Part shown: in pieces, positions 17,279 through 25,648 of the stretch
Layout: the number at the start of each line of letters is the position of its first letter
How positions within the stretch are numbered: the first letter of the stretch is position 1
Source of the DNA: Vulcanimicrobiota bacterium
GTDB lineage: Bacteria > Vulcanimicrobiota > Vulcanimicrobiia > Vulcanimicrobiales > Vulcanimicrobiaceae
Reading direction: 5' to 3'
NCBI GenBank assembly: GCA_003151115.1
Contig: PLWS01000004.1
Coordinates: 62,001 to 126,000, forward strand
DNA: 64,000 bases
Position numbers and translations under genes: made by a program
The notes under the pieces: model-generated
Told to the model about the DNA's origin: nothing
What the model saw: the letters and a program-made list of their open reading frames with translations, nothing else
The model's database searches: none

Positions 17279-17336
17279 CCCTCATCAGGCGCGCTTCGCG
17301 CGCTGTTCGGGGTCCTTCGACAAGCTCAGGATGACA
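17279..17336 (+). repeat. Interspersed repeat, copy 4
   Basis: Hairpin GCGCGCTTCGCGCGC, then GTTCGGGGTCCTTCGACAAG and CTCAGGATGACA. It lies between the HicB-like gene and the convergent deaminase stop. Confidence 0.9.
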
Positions 17337-17343
17337 AGGCTTT

Positions 17344-18699
17344 TCACTCCCCTAAATTTTTCGCAATTTCGTTTGCGCGAGCGATTGTCGCCTGCAGATC
17401 GAAATTCAGCAGCTCGCCGTTGCGGACGCGCTGTTCGCCGTTGACGATAACCAGATCGGCGCGTTGCGGGCGGCAGAAAACGAGTGAAGCGATCGCATCG
17501 TGCACGGCGCCGCCGGAGAGTTCGAGCGAATCGATCGACCAGCCGGCGATATCCGCGGCCTTGCCGGGCTCGAGCGATCCGACGTCGTCGCGTCCCAAGA
17601 CTTCGGCGCCGCCGCGCGTTGCAATTTCGAGCGAGTCGCGCGCGGTCAGCGCCGCGGGGTTGCCCGCCGATATGCGCTGCAAAAGCATGGCGTGGCGCAC
17701 TTCGTCGATCAGGCTCGAAGAGTCGTTGGAGGCCGAGCCGTCGACGCCCAGTCCCACGCGCGCGCCCGCGGCACGCAACGCAACGATCGGTGCCGTGCCT
17801 GAGCCCAGCCGCATGTTCGAACTAGCGCAGTAGGCGACGCCGGTGCGCGTAGCGCCCAGCCGATCGCACTCCTTAGCTGATGGATGCACCATGTGCGCGT
17901 GCCAAACGTCATCGCCGACCCAGCCGAGCTTTTCGGCCAACTCCACCGGGCGGCAGCCGAAATGCTCGAGGCAATAGTTTTCCTCATCCAACGTTTCTGC
18001 GAGATGCGTGTGCGAGTGGACGCCGGCACTGCGCGCCAATGCGATGCTCTCGCGCATCAGATCCTCCGAAACCGAGAACGGCGAACAGGGCGCAACGACG
18101 ATGCGCGTCATGGCTAGCGGTGCCGGATCGTGGTACGCGTCGATCACACGTTGCGTATCTTTGAGGATCGCCGGTTCGTCTTGGACGACGACGTCGGGTG
18201 GCAGTCCGCCTTTCGAGCGGCCGAGCGACATCGAACCGCGCGACGCGTGAAAACGAAAACCCATAGCGCGCGCGACTTCGATCTGATCGTCGACGCGCGC
18301 GCCGTTGGGCCAAATGTACGTGTGGTCCATTGAGGTCGTGCAGCCCGAGAGCAAGAGCTCGGCGATCGCGATCTGCGTCGAGACGCGGATCGCCTCCGGC
18401 GTAAAGCGCCCCCACATGGGATAGAGTTTTTGCAGCCAGTCAAAAAGTTTGACGTCTTGCGTGCCCGGAACGCTGCGCGTGAGGGTTTGGTAGAAATGGT
18501 GGTGGGTGTTTACGAGGCCAGGCAGCAGCACCATACGGGAACAATCGATCGCTGCATCGGCCGGCCGTTCGGGTGCGCCTGGGGCATCGATCGCTTCGAC
18601 GACATTATCGCGCAAGAGGATGCTCGCGCCGTGCAGCTCGCGCCGCTCGCGGTCAAAAGTCGCAATCGTGTGCGCGTTCTTTAAAAGAAGCGTTGCCAT
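17344..18699 (-). CDS. Amidohydrolase: guanine / 8-oxoguanine-type deaminase
   Basis: A 451-residue COG0402 amidohydrolase. The metal ligands are visible in PGLVNTHHHFYQTLTR, HTHLAET, HAHMVHPS and GLGVDGSASND. The sequence most resembles 8-oxoguanine deaminases and related triazine hydrolases rather than the short guanine deaminase. It would convert guanine or 8-oxoguanine to xanthine or urate, directly feeding the xanthine dehydrogenase and urate genes on this chromosome segment. I prefer ATG 18699 over the TTG nine bases upstream. It diverges from the PurP-like gene with 48 bp between starts. Confidence 0.82.
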   Translation of the reverse strand: MATLLLKNAHTIATFDRERRELHGASILLRDNVVEAIDAPGAPERPADAAIDCSRMVLLPGLVNTHHHFYQTLTRSVPGTQDVKLFDWLQKLYPMWGRFTPEAIRVSTQIAIAELLLSGCTTSMDHTYIWPNGARVDDQIEVARAMGFRFHASRGSMSLGRSKGGLPPDVVVQDEPAILKDTQRVIDAYHDPAPLAMTRIVVAPCSPFSVSEDLMRESIALARSAGVHSHTHLAETLDEENYCLEHFGCRPVELAEKLGWVGDDVWHAHMVHPSAKECDRLGATRTGVAYCASSNMRLGSGTAPIVALRAAGARVGLGVDGSASNDSSSLIDEVRHAMLLQRISAGNPAALTARDSLEIATRGGAEVLGRDDVGSLEPGKAADIAGWSIDSLELSGGAVHDAIASLVFCRPQRADLVIVNGEQRVRNGELLNFDLQATIARANEIAKNLGE

Positions 18700-18747
18700 G
18701 GCTAACAAGGCGGGTACGGCCTAAAGGCGCGTCTAACCTCGCCGCTC

Positions 18748-19875
18748 GTGAATTCCGCCGCACTCCTCGATGGTTACGACCGCTCGGCACTGACCTTGTG
18801 CTCCATCGGCAGCCATTCCGCGCTGGAAGTGGCCGCGGGTGCGCGGGCGCAGGGACTGCGCAACCTGGTCGTCACCGCAAAGGGCCGTGAGAAAACGTAC
18901 TCGCGTTATTATGCGCGGGTGGGCGAACCTGCGCGCGGATGTGTTGACGCGACATTAGAACTCGAGGCGTTCGTCGACATCCTCGAATCGAAGGTGCAAG
19001 ACCAACTGCGGGCGCGTAACGTCGTCTTCGTTGCCAACCGTTCGTTCGAGGTCTATCTGCGCGAAAAATATTCCTACGACCAGATCGAGAGCGGCATGCG
19101 CGTTCCGATGTTCGGCAACCGCAAGCTCTTGCGCGCGGAGGAACGCGAGGAGGCCAACAACCAATATGCGCTCTTGCGCCGCGCCGGCATTCGGCATCCG
19201 CTGCAATTCAAGAGCGCGAGCGAGATCGACCGTCTCGTTATGGTTAAAGCGCCGCACGCGAAGGTCAGTTTCGAGCGCGCCTTCTTTCTGTGTTCATCGC
19301 CGAAAGAATATCGCGAGACCTCACAAACGCTGATGCGCGAAGGCGCGATCAACGAAGCGGGTCTGCGCGGTGCGGTCATCGAGGAATATGCGCTCGGTCC
19401 AACCGTGAACCTGAACTTTTTTTATTCGCCGGTGCTGCGGGAGCTCGAGTTGTGCGGCACCGATACGCGCCGCCAAACCAACCTCGAAGGTTTTCGCAAC
19501 GTGCCGCCGTCCGCGCTCGGCGCGCTGCAAAACGTGCCGATGCGGTTGGAAGAGGCCGGGCACATCGCCGCGACGCTGACGGAATCCATGCTGGAGAAGG
19601 CGTTTGAAATGGGCGCCCCGTTCTTGCAGGCGGCGCGCGAACTCAATCCGCCGGGCGTCATCGGGCCCTTCGCGCTGCAGTGCGCGATCGTCGCAGGTCC
19701 GCCGAAGGAATTCGTCTGCTACGACGTGTCGCTGCGCATTCCGGGCTCGCCCGGCACACGGTATACGCCATACTCGAGCTACCGGTGGGGGCGCGACGTT
19801 TCGGTCGGCGAACGCATCGCCATGGAAATCGTTTTTGCTCGTGACGCAAATCGTTTGGAAGAGGTCGTGACGTGA
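18748..19875 (+). CDS. purP: PurP-like ATP-grasp ligase (formate-dependent FAICAR synthetase family)
   Basis: 375 residues with the PurP pattern end to end: CSIGSHSALEVAAGA (H23), TAKGREKTYSRYY, FVANRSF, MFGNR (121-125), the ATP-grasp lysine K166 in VMVKAPHAK, EEYALG, NLNFFYSP, RRQTNLEGF (240-248), PPGVIGPFALQ and RIPGSPGTRYTPY. Characterised PurP makes FAICAR from AICAR, formate and ATP in archaea, in place of the PurH transformylase. The bacterial setting is unusual. The start is GTG and the stop overlaps the puuE start (GTGA), so it is translationally coupled to a catabolic gene. Either it supplies IMP synthesis or it is a paralogue with another ligase role. Confidence 0.82.
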   Translation: MNSAALLDGYDRSALTLCSIGSHSALEVAAGARAQGLRNLVVTAKGREKTYSRYYARVGEPARGCVDATLELEAFVDILESKVQDQLRARNVVFVANRSFEVYLREKYSYDQIESGMRVPMFGNRKLLRAEEREEANNQYALLRRAGIRHPLQFKSASEIDRLVMVKAPHAKVSFERAFFLCSSPKEYRETSQTLMREGAINEAGLRGAVIEEYALGPTVNLNFFYSPVLRELELCGTDTRRQTNLEGFRNVPPSALGALQNVPMRLEEAGHIAATLTESMLEKAFEMGAPFLQAARELNPPGVIGPFALQCAIVAGPPKEFVCYDVSLRIPGSPGTRYTPYSSYRWGRDVSVGERIAMEIVFARDANRLEEVVT

Positions 19876-20783
19876 ATCCCAACTATCCGCGCGATCTGAT
19901 CGGCTACGGCGAGAATCCGCCCGATCCGAAGTGGCCCGGCGGCGCGCGAGTTGCCGTGCAGATCGTCATGAACTACGAAGAGGGCTCCGAATATTCGATT
20001 CCCGACGGCGACGAGCGATCGGAAACCTATCTCACCGAAGTTCCCGGCGCGTCGCTCGGTCCGAACAAGCGCGATCTGATCGTCGAGTCGGTGTACGAAT
20101 ACGGCAGCCGCGCCGGCTTTTGGCGCCTGATGCGCATCTTCAAGGAACGCGACATTCCGATTACGGTCTTCGGCGCCGCCCTCGCGCTCGAACGCAATCC
20201 CGAAGCGGCGCGCGCGATTCGCGACGCCGGATATGAGGTGTGTTCGCACGGCTGGCGCTGGGTCGGCTTTCAGGATATGAGCGAAGAGCAAGAGCGCGCC
20301 GACATGAAACGGGCGATCGAATCGATCGAGCGGACGATCGGCGAGCGTCCGTATGGGTGGTATTGCCGCTATGCGCCCAGTGAAAACACGCGCCGGCTCG
20401 TGGTGGAGGAAGGCGGATTTCTCTACGATTCAAACTCTTACGACGACGACTTGCCGTACTGGGTGAAGGTATCCGGGAAGAATCATCTCGTCATTCCATA
20501 CACGCTCGACGTCAACGACATGAAGTTTTCCGTTCCGCCGGGCTTTACGGCACCATCGGGTTACTTCGAGTATATGAAAGATACGTTTGACGTGCTTTAC
20601 CGTGAGGGAAAGACACAGCCCAAGATGATGAGCGTCGGTTTGCATACGCGTCTTGCCGGACGTCCGGGCCGCGCCGCGGCCCTCGAACGTTTTCTCGATT
20701 ACGTGCTCGAACACAAACGCGTATGGGTTTGCCGCCGCATCGACATTGCCAAGCACTGGATTGCGGAGCACCCGCCAAAGTGA
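19872..20783 (+). CDS. puuE: Allantoinase PuuE (polysaccharide-deacetylase family)
   Basis: Metal-independent allantoinase that hydrolyses allantoin to allantoate. The 303 residues fit the family. Typical PuuE stretches are NPNYPRDLIGYGENPPDPKW, VNYEEGSE-like MNYEEGSEYSIPDGD, ETYLTEVPG, VCSHGWRW and GWYCRYAPSENTR, then LPYWV and SVGLHTRLAGRPGR. The start is GTG, overlapping the PurP-like stop by four bases. The next gene encodes an allantoate-amidohydrolase-type enzyme, so the two act in sequence on allantoin made through PuuD and hydroxyisourate hydrolase, encoded 6 kb downstream. Confidence 0.92.
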   Translation: MNPNYPRDLIGYGENPPDPKWPGGARVAVQIVMNYEEGSEYSIPDGDERSETYLTEVPGASLGPNKRDLIVESVYEYGSRAGFWRLMRIFKERDIPITVFGAALALERNPEAARAIRDAGYEVCSHGWRWVGFQDMSEEQERADMKRAIESIERTIGERPYGWYCRYAPSENTRRLVVEEGGFLYDSNSYDDDLPYWVKVSGKNHLVIPYTLDVNDMKFSVPPGFTAPSGYFEYMKDTFDVLYREGKTQPKMMSVGLHTRLAGRPGRAAALERFLDYVLEHKRVWVCRRIDIAKHWIAEHPPK

Positions 20784-20804
20784 TCCTGCAATTCGTTACC
20801 TCGT

Positions 20805-20870
20805 GCGGGCCTCGACCCGGCTCGGCCGTGGTTCGACTGGGGCGCCTTGTGGCGCCCGCTCACCATGACA
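20805..20870 (+). repeat. Interspersed repeat, copy 5
   Basis: CTCGGCCGTGGTTCGACTGG, GGCGCC-TTGT-GGCGCC and CGCTCACCATGACA. Its end lies 19 bp before the start codon of the amidohydrolase gene. Confidence 0.9.
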
Positions 20871-20888
20871 TATTTGGGCGCCGACCCT

Positions 20889-22097
20889 ATGAGTAGCGTC
20901 GTTCAGCGGTTGGCCGAGTTGGCCGAACTCGGGAAATATGAGTACGGAATAAACCGCGGACTGGCAACACCGCAGGAACGAAAAGCTCGCGAGCTGTTCG
21001 TGAAGTGGGCGACCGAAAGCGGCTACCAACTGACGCAGGATCCGATCGGCAATCTCTTCGCGCGCCGCAACGGAAGCGATCCGGCGGCGGCGCCGATCTT
21101 GGTCGGTTCGCATCTGGACACGGTTCCTACCGGCGGCGCGTATGACGGCGCGTACGGCGTGGTCGCCGCGCTCTGCGCGCTCGAGCAACTCGACAGTGAG
21201 GGTATAGCGACGCGCCATCCCATAGAAGCCGTCGCGTGGGTCGGAGAAGAGGGCAGCCGTTTTTCCATCGGGTGTTTAGGCAGCGCCGTCTTCGCGCGGC
21301 TGACGTCGCTCGACGAAGCGTACGCGCTGCGCGACGAATCGGGGGTAACGCTTGGCGATGCGCTCGCGTCACCCGACGGCGGATTGCTCGAGCTGCCGGA
21401 GCGCGGCGAACAGCGCGTAGCCGCATATTTGGAATTGCACGTCGAGCAAGGGCCGGTGATGGAGGCTGCGGGCGTTCATCTCGGTGTCGTCAGCGCCATC
21501 ACCGGACAAATTCGTTATCGCGCCGTGGTCGAGGGGACAAGCGGCCATGCCGGCACGGTGCCCATGGAGCGCCGTTCCGACGCGCTGTCCGCCGCTGCAG
21601 AGATCGTGCTGGCGATGGAGACAGCCGCGAAGAAAGCGGGCGGCGCCGTTGTAACGGTCGGCCGGCTGGTGGTGGAACCCGGCGGCACCAACGTCATTCC
21701 GGCGCGCGTCAGTTTCTCGATCGACAACCGTTCGCCGGATGTTTCGAAGATGGAAGCGATCGAAGCCGCCTTTCACGCAACAGCGGAAAGGGTTACGAAG
21801 GAGCGCGGCGTTCGCGTCATGCTCGAAAAACTCGATGTGCATAAGCCCACGCCCATGAACGACAAGCTGCGCGCAGCGCTGCACCGCGTCTGCGAGACGA
21901 TGGGGCAAGCGGCTCCCGACATTCCGAGCGGCGCCGGCCACGACGCGATGTGCATCGCGAAGATCGCGCCGGCGGCGATGTTGTTCGTGCCCAGCATCGG
22001 CGGGCATAGTCATGTAGGCCAAGAGCGCACCGCGGATGCGGATTTGGAACTAGGAGTCGCGGCGCTGGCCCGCGCGATCGAGGAGGTCGACAAATGA
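20889..22097 (+). CDS. Allantoate amidohydrolase / N-carbamoyl amino acid hydrolase family (M20)
   Basis: A 402-residue dinuclear-metal hydrolase. Ligands are visible in GSHLDTVPTGGAYDGAYG (His and bridging Asp), GEEGSRF, LELHVEQGPVME and GGHSHVGQE; the lid domain carries TGTSGHAGTVPM-like EGTSGHAGTVPME. AllC-type enzymes release ammonia from allantoate to give ureidoglycine; close relatives hydrolyse ureidoglycolate or N-carbamoyl amino acids. Its place between puuE and the allophanate-hydrolase-like gene favours allantoate or ureidoglycolate. I start at ATG 20889 because the upstream codons come from a repeat copy. Confidence 0.83.
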   Translation: MSSVVQRLAELAELGKYEYGINRGLATPQERKARELFVKWATESGYQLTQDPIGNLFARRNGSDPAAAPILVGSHLDTVPTGGAYDGAYGVVAALCALEQLDSEGIATRHPIEAVAWVGEEGSRFSIGCLGSAVFARLTSLDEAYALRDESGVTLGDALASPDGGLLELPERGEQRVAAYLELHVEQGPVMEAAGVHLGVVSAITGQIRYRAVVEGTSGHAGTVPMERRSDALSAAAEIVLAMETAAKKAGGAVVTVGRLVVEPGGTNVIPARVSFSIDNRSPDVSKMEAIEAAFHATAERVTKERGVRVMLEKLDVHKPTPMNDKLRAALHRVCETMGQAAPDIPSGAGHDAMCIAKIAPAAMLFVPSIGGHSHVGQERTADADLELGVAALARAIEEVDK

Positions 22098-22474
22098 GAT
22101 TCTTTATCTGCGGATCGGCGCTGCGCGGGCAGCCGGATCACAAGAACTTGGGTGATGCAAAATTCTTGGGAGAGGCGCGCACGGCGCCAAAATACCGGCT
22201 CCATTCCGTGCGCGATCAACATCCCGGCATATACGAAGTCGAAGGTGGCGGCATTTCGATTGCCGGCGAGCTGTACGAATTCACTCCCGAGCAGCACGAA
22301 CAGTTGCTGGAAAGCGAACCGCCCGATCTCTATGAAGCGCCGGTCGAGCTCGAGGACGGGTCGACAGCTAGCGCGATGATCTATCCGCGCTCGCTCATCG
22401 AAGAACGCGGTTACAAAGATATTTCCGAGTACGGCGGCTGGAAGGCGTTTAAGGCTTCAGGGACAGAGAGCTGA
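22094..22474 (+). CDS. Stand-alone allophanate-hydrolase C-terminal domain (gamma-glutamylcyclotransferase-like fold)
   Basis: A 126-residue protein matching the C-terminal domain of AtzF-type allophanate hydrolases: FFICGSALRGQPDHKNL, a FLGEARTAPKYRLHSV segment, EGGGISIAGELYEF, VELEDGS and a terminal ISEYGGWKAF. The amidase domain that precedes it in AtzF is absent. In AtzF this domain acts on the N-carboxycarbamate product of the amidase. The ATGA overlap with the amidohydrolase stop places it in the allantoin operon, where it may handle a carbamate or ureido intermediate. Function is inferred. Confidence 0.75.
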   Translation: MRFFICGSALRGQPDHKNLGDAKFLGEARTAPKYRLHSVRDQHPGIYEVEGGGISIAGELYEFTPEQHEQLLESEPPDLYEAPVELEDGSTASAMIYPRSLIEERGYKDISEYGGWKAFKASGTES

Positions 22475-22906
22475 CAGGGCGGCTTCGGCGTCGGGCGGCG
22501 GTTTGGCGCTGTTGAACGTGAACTCGAGCATATAAAGTGCCGGTTCCCTGCGAAACGCGATAACCTCCATGTTGTGCGCGCCCGCCGGGCTTGCAATACC
22601 GGTGGCAATGAAGCGCGGCTGCGGTGCTCCGCAGATCGAGATGCTGTCAATCACCGTGGTTGCTCCCTTTACCGGCGCTAGCGCCGATGTGAGCATCGCC
22701 ATCAGGTGAGGCGGCTGACAATCGCAGACTTGGCGGGTCCCAAAAATTTCGCTTTGCGTGCCATCCGCTTCGGCTCGGACGTAATGCGCGTACTCGTCTT
22801 TCTCTAACGCCATTTTCTTCCATGCCGGATCCAACGGTGGCGTAGGTGGCGTAGACGGCGGCGCTATGGATTGCGTCATTAGTGCGGCTAAGAAGAGTGC
22901 GAGCAT
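22457..22906 (-). CDS. Small secreted protein of unknown function
   Basis: 149 residues starting with a short hydrophobic signal (MLALFLAALMTQSIA), then a Pro/Thr-rich stretch and a body with paired cysteines (VCDCQPP, SICGAPQP, SALCP at the end). No domain recognised. It overlaps the convergent allophanate-hydrolase-like gene by 18 bp and follows the lipoprotein gene in the minus-strand cluster of secreted proteins by 18 bp. Confidence 0.65.
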   Translation of the reverse strand: MLALFLAALMTQSIAPPSTPPTPPLDPAWKKMALEKDEYAHYVRAEADGTQSEIFGTRQVCDCQPPHLMAMLTSALAPVKGATTVIDSISICGAPQPRFIATGIASPAGAHNMEVIAFRREPALYMLEFTFNSAKPPPDAEAALSALCP

Positions 22907-22924
22907 TGGTCACCCTTTCTTTTA

Positions 22925-23539
22925 TTACGGCGAAGAAGTAACGTCGTCGAAATTGGCGGTCGCGTCGTTTACGCCGTTCGACGTTACGTGCAGGCGGATT
23001 TCAATGAGCGAACCGACGCCAAAATCCGAGCGTGAGAACGAATAGGTTTTCGTTATCGGCGCGCCGCCGTTGCAGGTTGTCGGGCCCGACCGCGTGGCCG
23101 GCGGCACGAACGTGTCCAGAATCGTTTCGGTTCCTTCAAGCGTGCCGGTCGGAAAGACGAAACCGACCGTCACGGTGACCGGATCTTGTCCACCCCAAAC
23201 GCGAAACGAAACGGATTGGGGTATGCCGTGATCGATGAATTGCTGGGAAAAGTAGCCCGCGGAACCGCCGGGCGTTGCGACTTCCATAAAAGGATTGTCG
23301 GTCTGGCCGGAGACGCACTGGTCCGACGTTTTTATCGTAAAGGTTGGAAAACCAGGGATCGTGCCGGAGGCTGTGGGCGTAACGGCCCAGCAAGTGAAGG
23401 CGAAGTTGAATCCGGTGTTAATAATGTTGGTCTTGTTGCATGCAGGCGGTCCGCCGATCGGCGCATAGGCGACTCCGTTCGATCCGCATCCCGCAAGCAT
23501 GCTCATGGCCAAAAGCGGAAGAACGCTCAAGTACTTCAT
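22925..23539 (-). CDS. Lipoprotein of unknown function
   Basis: 204 residues with a clear lipobox (LLAMSMLAGC, lipidated Cys18), then a predicted beta-sandwich with cysteine pairs (PPACNKTN, FTCWAV, SDQCVSG, TTCNGG). The fold pattern (bulky FNFAFTCWAV, VSFRVWGGQDPVTVTVGF) resembles carbohydrate-binding-like jelly rolls, but no family is assigned. Its ATG overlaps the stop of the 700-residue pentapeptide/barrel protein (ATGA), so both are likely made together at the cell surface. Confidence 0.72.
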   Translation of the reverse strand: MKYLSVLPLLAMSMLAGCGSNGVAYAPIGGPPACNKTNIINTGFNFAFTCWAVTPTASGTIPGFPTFTIKTSDQCVSGQTDNPFMEVATPGGSAGYFSQQFIDHGIPQSVSFRVWGGQDPVTVTVGFVFPTGTLEGTETILDTFVPPATRSGPTTCNGGAPITKTYSFSRSDFGVGSLIEIRLHVTSNGVNDATANFDDVTSSP

Positions 23540-25638
23540 GGGAATCGCGTTCCTATTCCGAAGAACGAGCCTTCAGTCCACGCGTTGCCCGGCGTGTTGA
23601 TCGTCGAGTTGAAGATTTCTCCGGCCCAGCCCGCCTCTAGGAATAAATTCGTCGCATTTAGCCAAAACGTCGCGCCCGCGCGATACTTGAGCACGCTGTA
23701 CCCAAAGGGTACCGTCTGACCGGAGAACGGACCAAGGTAGGGAGAAACCGGATACGTATACTTGCCGTTCACGGCCGGATAGTACCACACGCTTGCAAAG
23801 AGCGAGAGTTGCTTGTCGAGATTCGGCAATTTCGTTATGCCAATGCCGGCGCCGCGAATGTTCGGGTACCCCAGATAGCTGTAATGCTTTAAATAAAAGC
23901 CTGCGCCGGCGTAGACGTTGGGGAGAATCTTCAGCGCCGCGCGCAGATCGACGTCGGTGTCGACGCCGATAAAGGCGGGCACGTATTCTTGAGCTCGTCC
24001 GGTTTGCTGTCCGATGAGATTCGAAGCGACCGCGGTGACGCAGCCCGGATCGGCGGAGGGACAGACGCCCGTCTGATATTGGCCGAGCGCGTTCACGGTC
24101 GTGCAGCCGGTGGGGGCCGGGTCACAGAGCTGCGTTTGTTGGAAGGCGTTGTGAGGCCAGCGGTAACGATTGAAATCGATCTGGACTAGGAACGTATTCG
24201 CCATCACGTACGCGCCTCGTATGCCGAACGATTGATTGGCAATAGTGTGCGCAGGAGCGGCCTCATTCGAGACGGCCGGCGCATTCAAGTAGTCGGCGGA
24301 AACTACGATGCGGTTTGCGTGCTGGCGCGCGATCGTGGGCGGCGCCGGAGTTGGAGTGGCGACGGGCGCCGGTGCCGGCAGCGGCTCGGGAGTGCGCTCA
24401 GGCGCAGGTGTGGGTTTCGGCGTTGAAGGCGCCGGCGTGGCCGGAACGGGCGTTGCCGGAACCGGCGTGGGCGGCGGCAGCATTGCCGCGAGTTCCGCGT
24501 AGCGAACGACGACGACGTGCCGGTCGGCGACCCACTGCACATAGCCGCCCAGGCCTTCGGAGATAACACGGATCGGCACGAGGATTTCGCCTTCGTACAA
24601 CATCGGCGCGACGTCGAGCGGGTGAACTTTGTCGTTTACGATGACGCGCGGAACGCCGAGCGTCAATACGACGCGCGCGCCGGCCTTGTCGATCGTGATC
24701 GTTCTGTTGGCCGAGTCGTAGGTGACCTGCGCGCCGCCCATCTGCGCGAGCATCGCCCGCAGCGGAACGAGAATGGCGTTGCCGCGCACGAGCGCGGCGA
24801 GCACGCGGTCGTTGCTCAAGACGTCATCGGTGTGAACCAGATGGTCGTTGAAGAGGATCGGCACCTGCCCGAATGGCGCATTTCCGAATGGAGGCGGCGT
24901 CGCCACCGGTCCGGGCGGGGGAGTGGAATACAGGCGCGGCCGTGTTCCGGTCGGATAGATGCGCGGCGGCGTCGACGGCGGACCCGGAAAGGGCGTTTGC
25001 TCGGCGGCCGGCGAATTCGCGGCAACGGCGGAGCTCGGCGCGGAGCGCTTTGCGCCGTGCAGGTTCGCGCCCAGAAGTTGTGCGCCCGTGAGGTTGGCGC
25101 CGATGAGGACCGTGTTTTGCAGATCGGCGCGCTGGAGCTTCGCGGACGTCAGTACGGCGTTGTGCAGGTTTGCGCCGTGAAGATTTGCCGTTTGCAAGTC
25201 GGCGTTTTGCAGATTGGCGCCGAAGAGGTTGGCGCGCGTTAGGTTGGCGCCGTACAAATCGGCTCCGGTGAGCACCGCGTTCTGAAGATCGGCTCCTTGC
25301 AGGTTGGCTTGCTGCAGGTTGGCGTTCTGAAAGTTTGCGCCTTCGGAATCGGCGTGCTGCAAGTTGGTGTTTTGCAAGATCGCGCCGGTCAGCGTCGCCG
25401 CGCCAAGATGCGCGCCGAGCAGGTTCGCTCCGCGTAAGTTTGCGCCCGCGAGATTAGCCCCGCGCAAGTTGGCGCCTTGCAGATCGGCGTTTTGTAGGTT
25501 GGCGTTGTGCAGGTCGGCGTTTTGCAGATTCTTGCCCTGCATATTTGCGCCGACGAGATTTACCGGAGCTTGCGCGAGTGCCGGGGCGCAAAGAAACGCG
25601 ACCAGTAACATAACTGCCGCGGGGAAGACGCGCCTCAC
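23536..25638 (-). CDS. Secreted pentapeptide-repeat protein with stalk domain and C-terminal barrel
   Basis: 700 residues in an unusual order. Residues 1-22 are a signal peptide. Residues about 27-200 are around 34 A(N/D)LQX pentapeptides, predicted to form a right-handed quadrilateral helix. Residues about 265-385 match the copper-amine-oxidase N-terminal (stalk) domain: VPLRAMLAQMGGAQVTYD, VTIDKAG-like TITIDKAGARVVL and VPIRVISEGLGGYVQW. A Pro-rich linker of repeated PVPATP follows. The last 265 residues look like an outer-membrane beta-barrel with alternating aromatic strands, ending FGIGTRF plus P. Start is GTG 25638, 10 bp behind the second pentapeptide gene. It probably forms a surface-anchored rod. 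Function unknown. Confidence 0.75.
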   Translation of the reverse strand: MRRVFPAAVMLLVAFLCAPALAQAPVNLVGANMQGKNLQNADLHNANLQNADLQGANLRGANLAGANLRGANLLGAHLGAATLTGAILQNTNLQHADSEGANFQNANLQQANLQGADLQNAVLTGADLYGANLTRANLFGANLQNADLQTANLHGANLHNAVLTSAKLQRADLQNTVLIGANLTGAQLLGANLHGAKRSAPSSAVAANSPAAEQTPFPGPPSTPPRIYPTGTRPRLYSTPPPGPVATPPPFGNAPFGQVPILFNDHLVHTDDVLSNDRVLAALVRGNAILVPLRAMLAQMGGAQVTYDSANRTITIDKAGARVVLTLGVPRVIVNDKVHPLDVAPMLYEGEILVPIRVISEGLGGYVQWVADRHVVVVRYAELAAMLPPPTPVPATPVPATPAPSTPKPTPAPERTPEPLPAPAPVATPTPAPPTIARQHANRIVVSADYLNAPAVSNEAAPAHTIANQSFGIRGAYVMANTFLVQIDFNRYRWPHNAFQQTQLCDPAPTGCTTVNALGQYQTGVCPSADPGCVTAVASNLIGQQTGRAQEYVPAFIGVDTDVDLRAALKILPNVYAGAGFYLKHYSYLGYPNIRGAGIGITKLPNLDKQLSLFASVWYYPAVNGKYTYPVSPYLGPFSGQTVPFGYSVLKYRAGATFWLNATNLFLEAGWAGEIFNSTINTPGNAWTEGSFFGIGTRFP
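25026..25570 (-). repeat. Coding minisatellite of pentapeptide codons (700-residue protein)
   Basis: Degenerate 15-bp units, of the type TTGGCGCCCTGCAGG on the + strand, repeat in register with the A(N/D)LQ(G/N) pentapeptides. The array is coding, not intergenic. Confidence 0.8.
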
Positions 25639-25648
25639 GGGGCGGCCT

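Noticed and set aside
24517-25242. 241-residue open frame on the + strand
   Set aside because: Antisense to the pentapeptide/stalk protein; its apparent repeats only mirror the pentapeptide codons.
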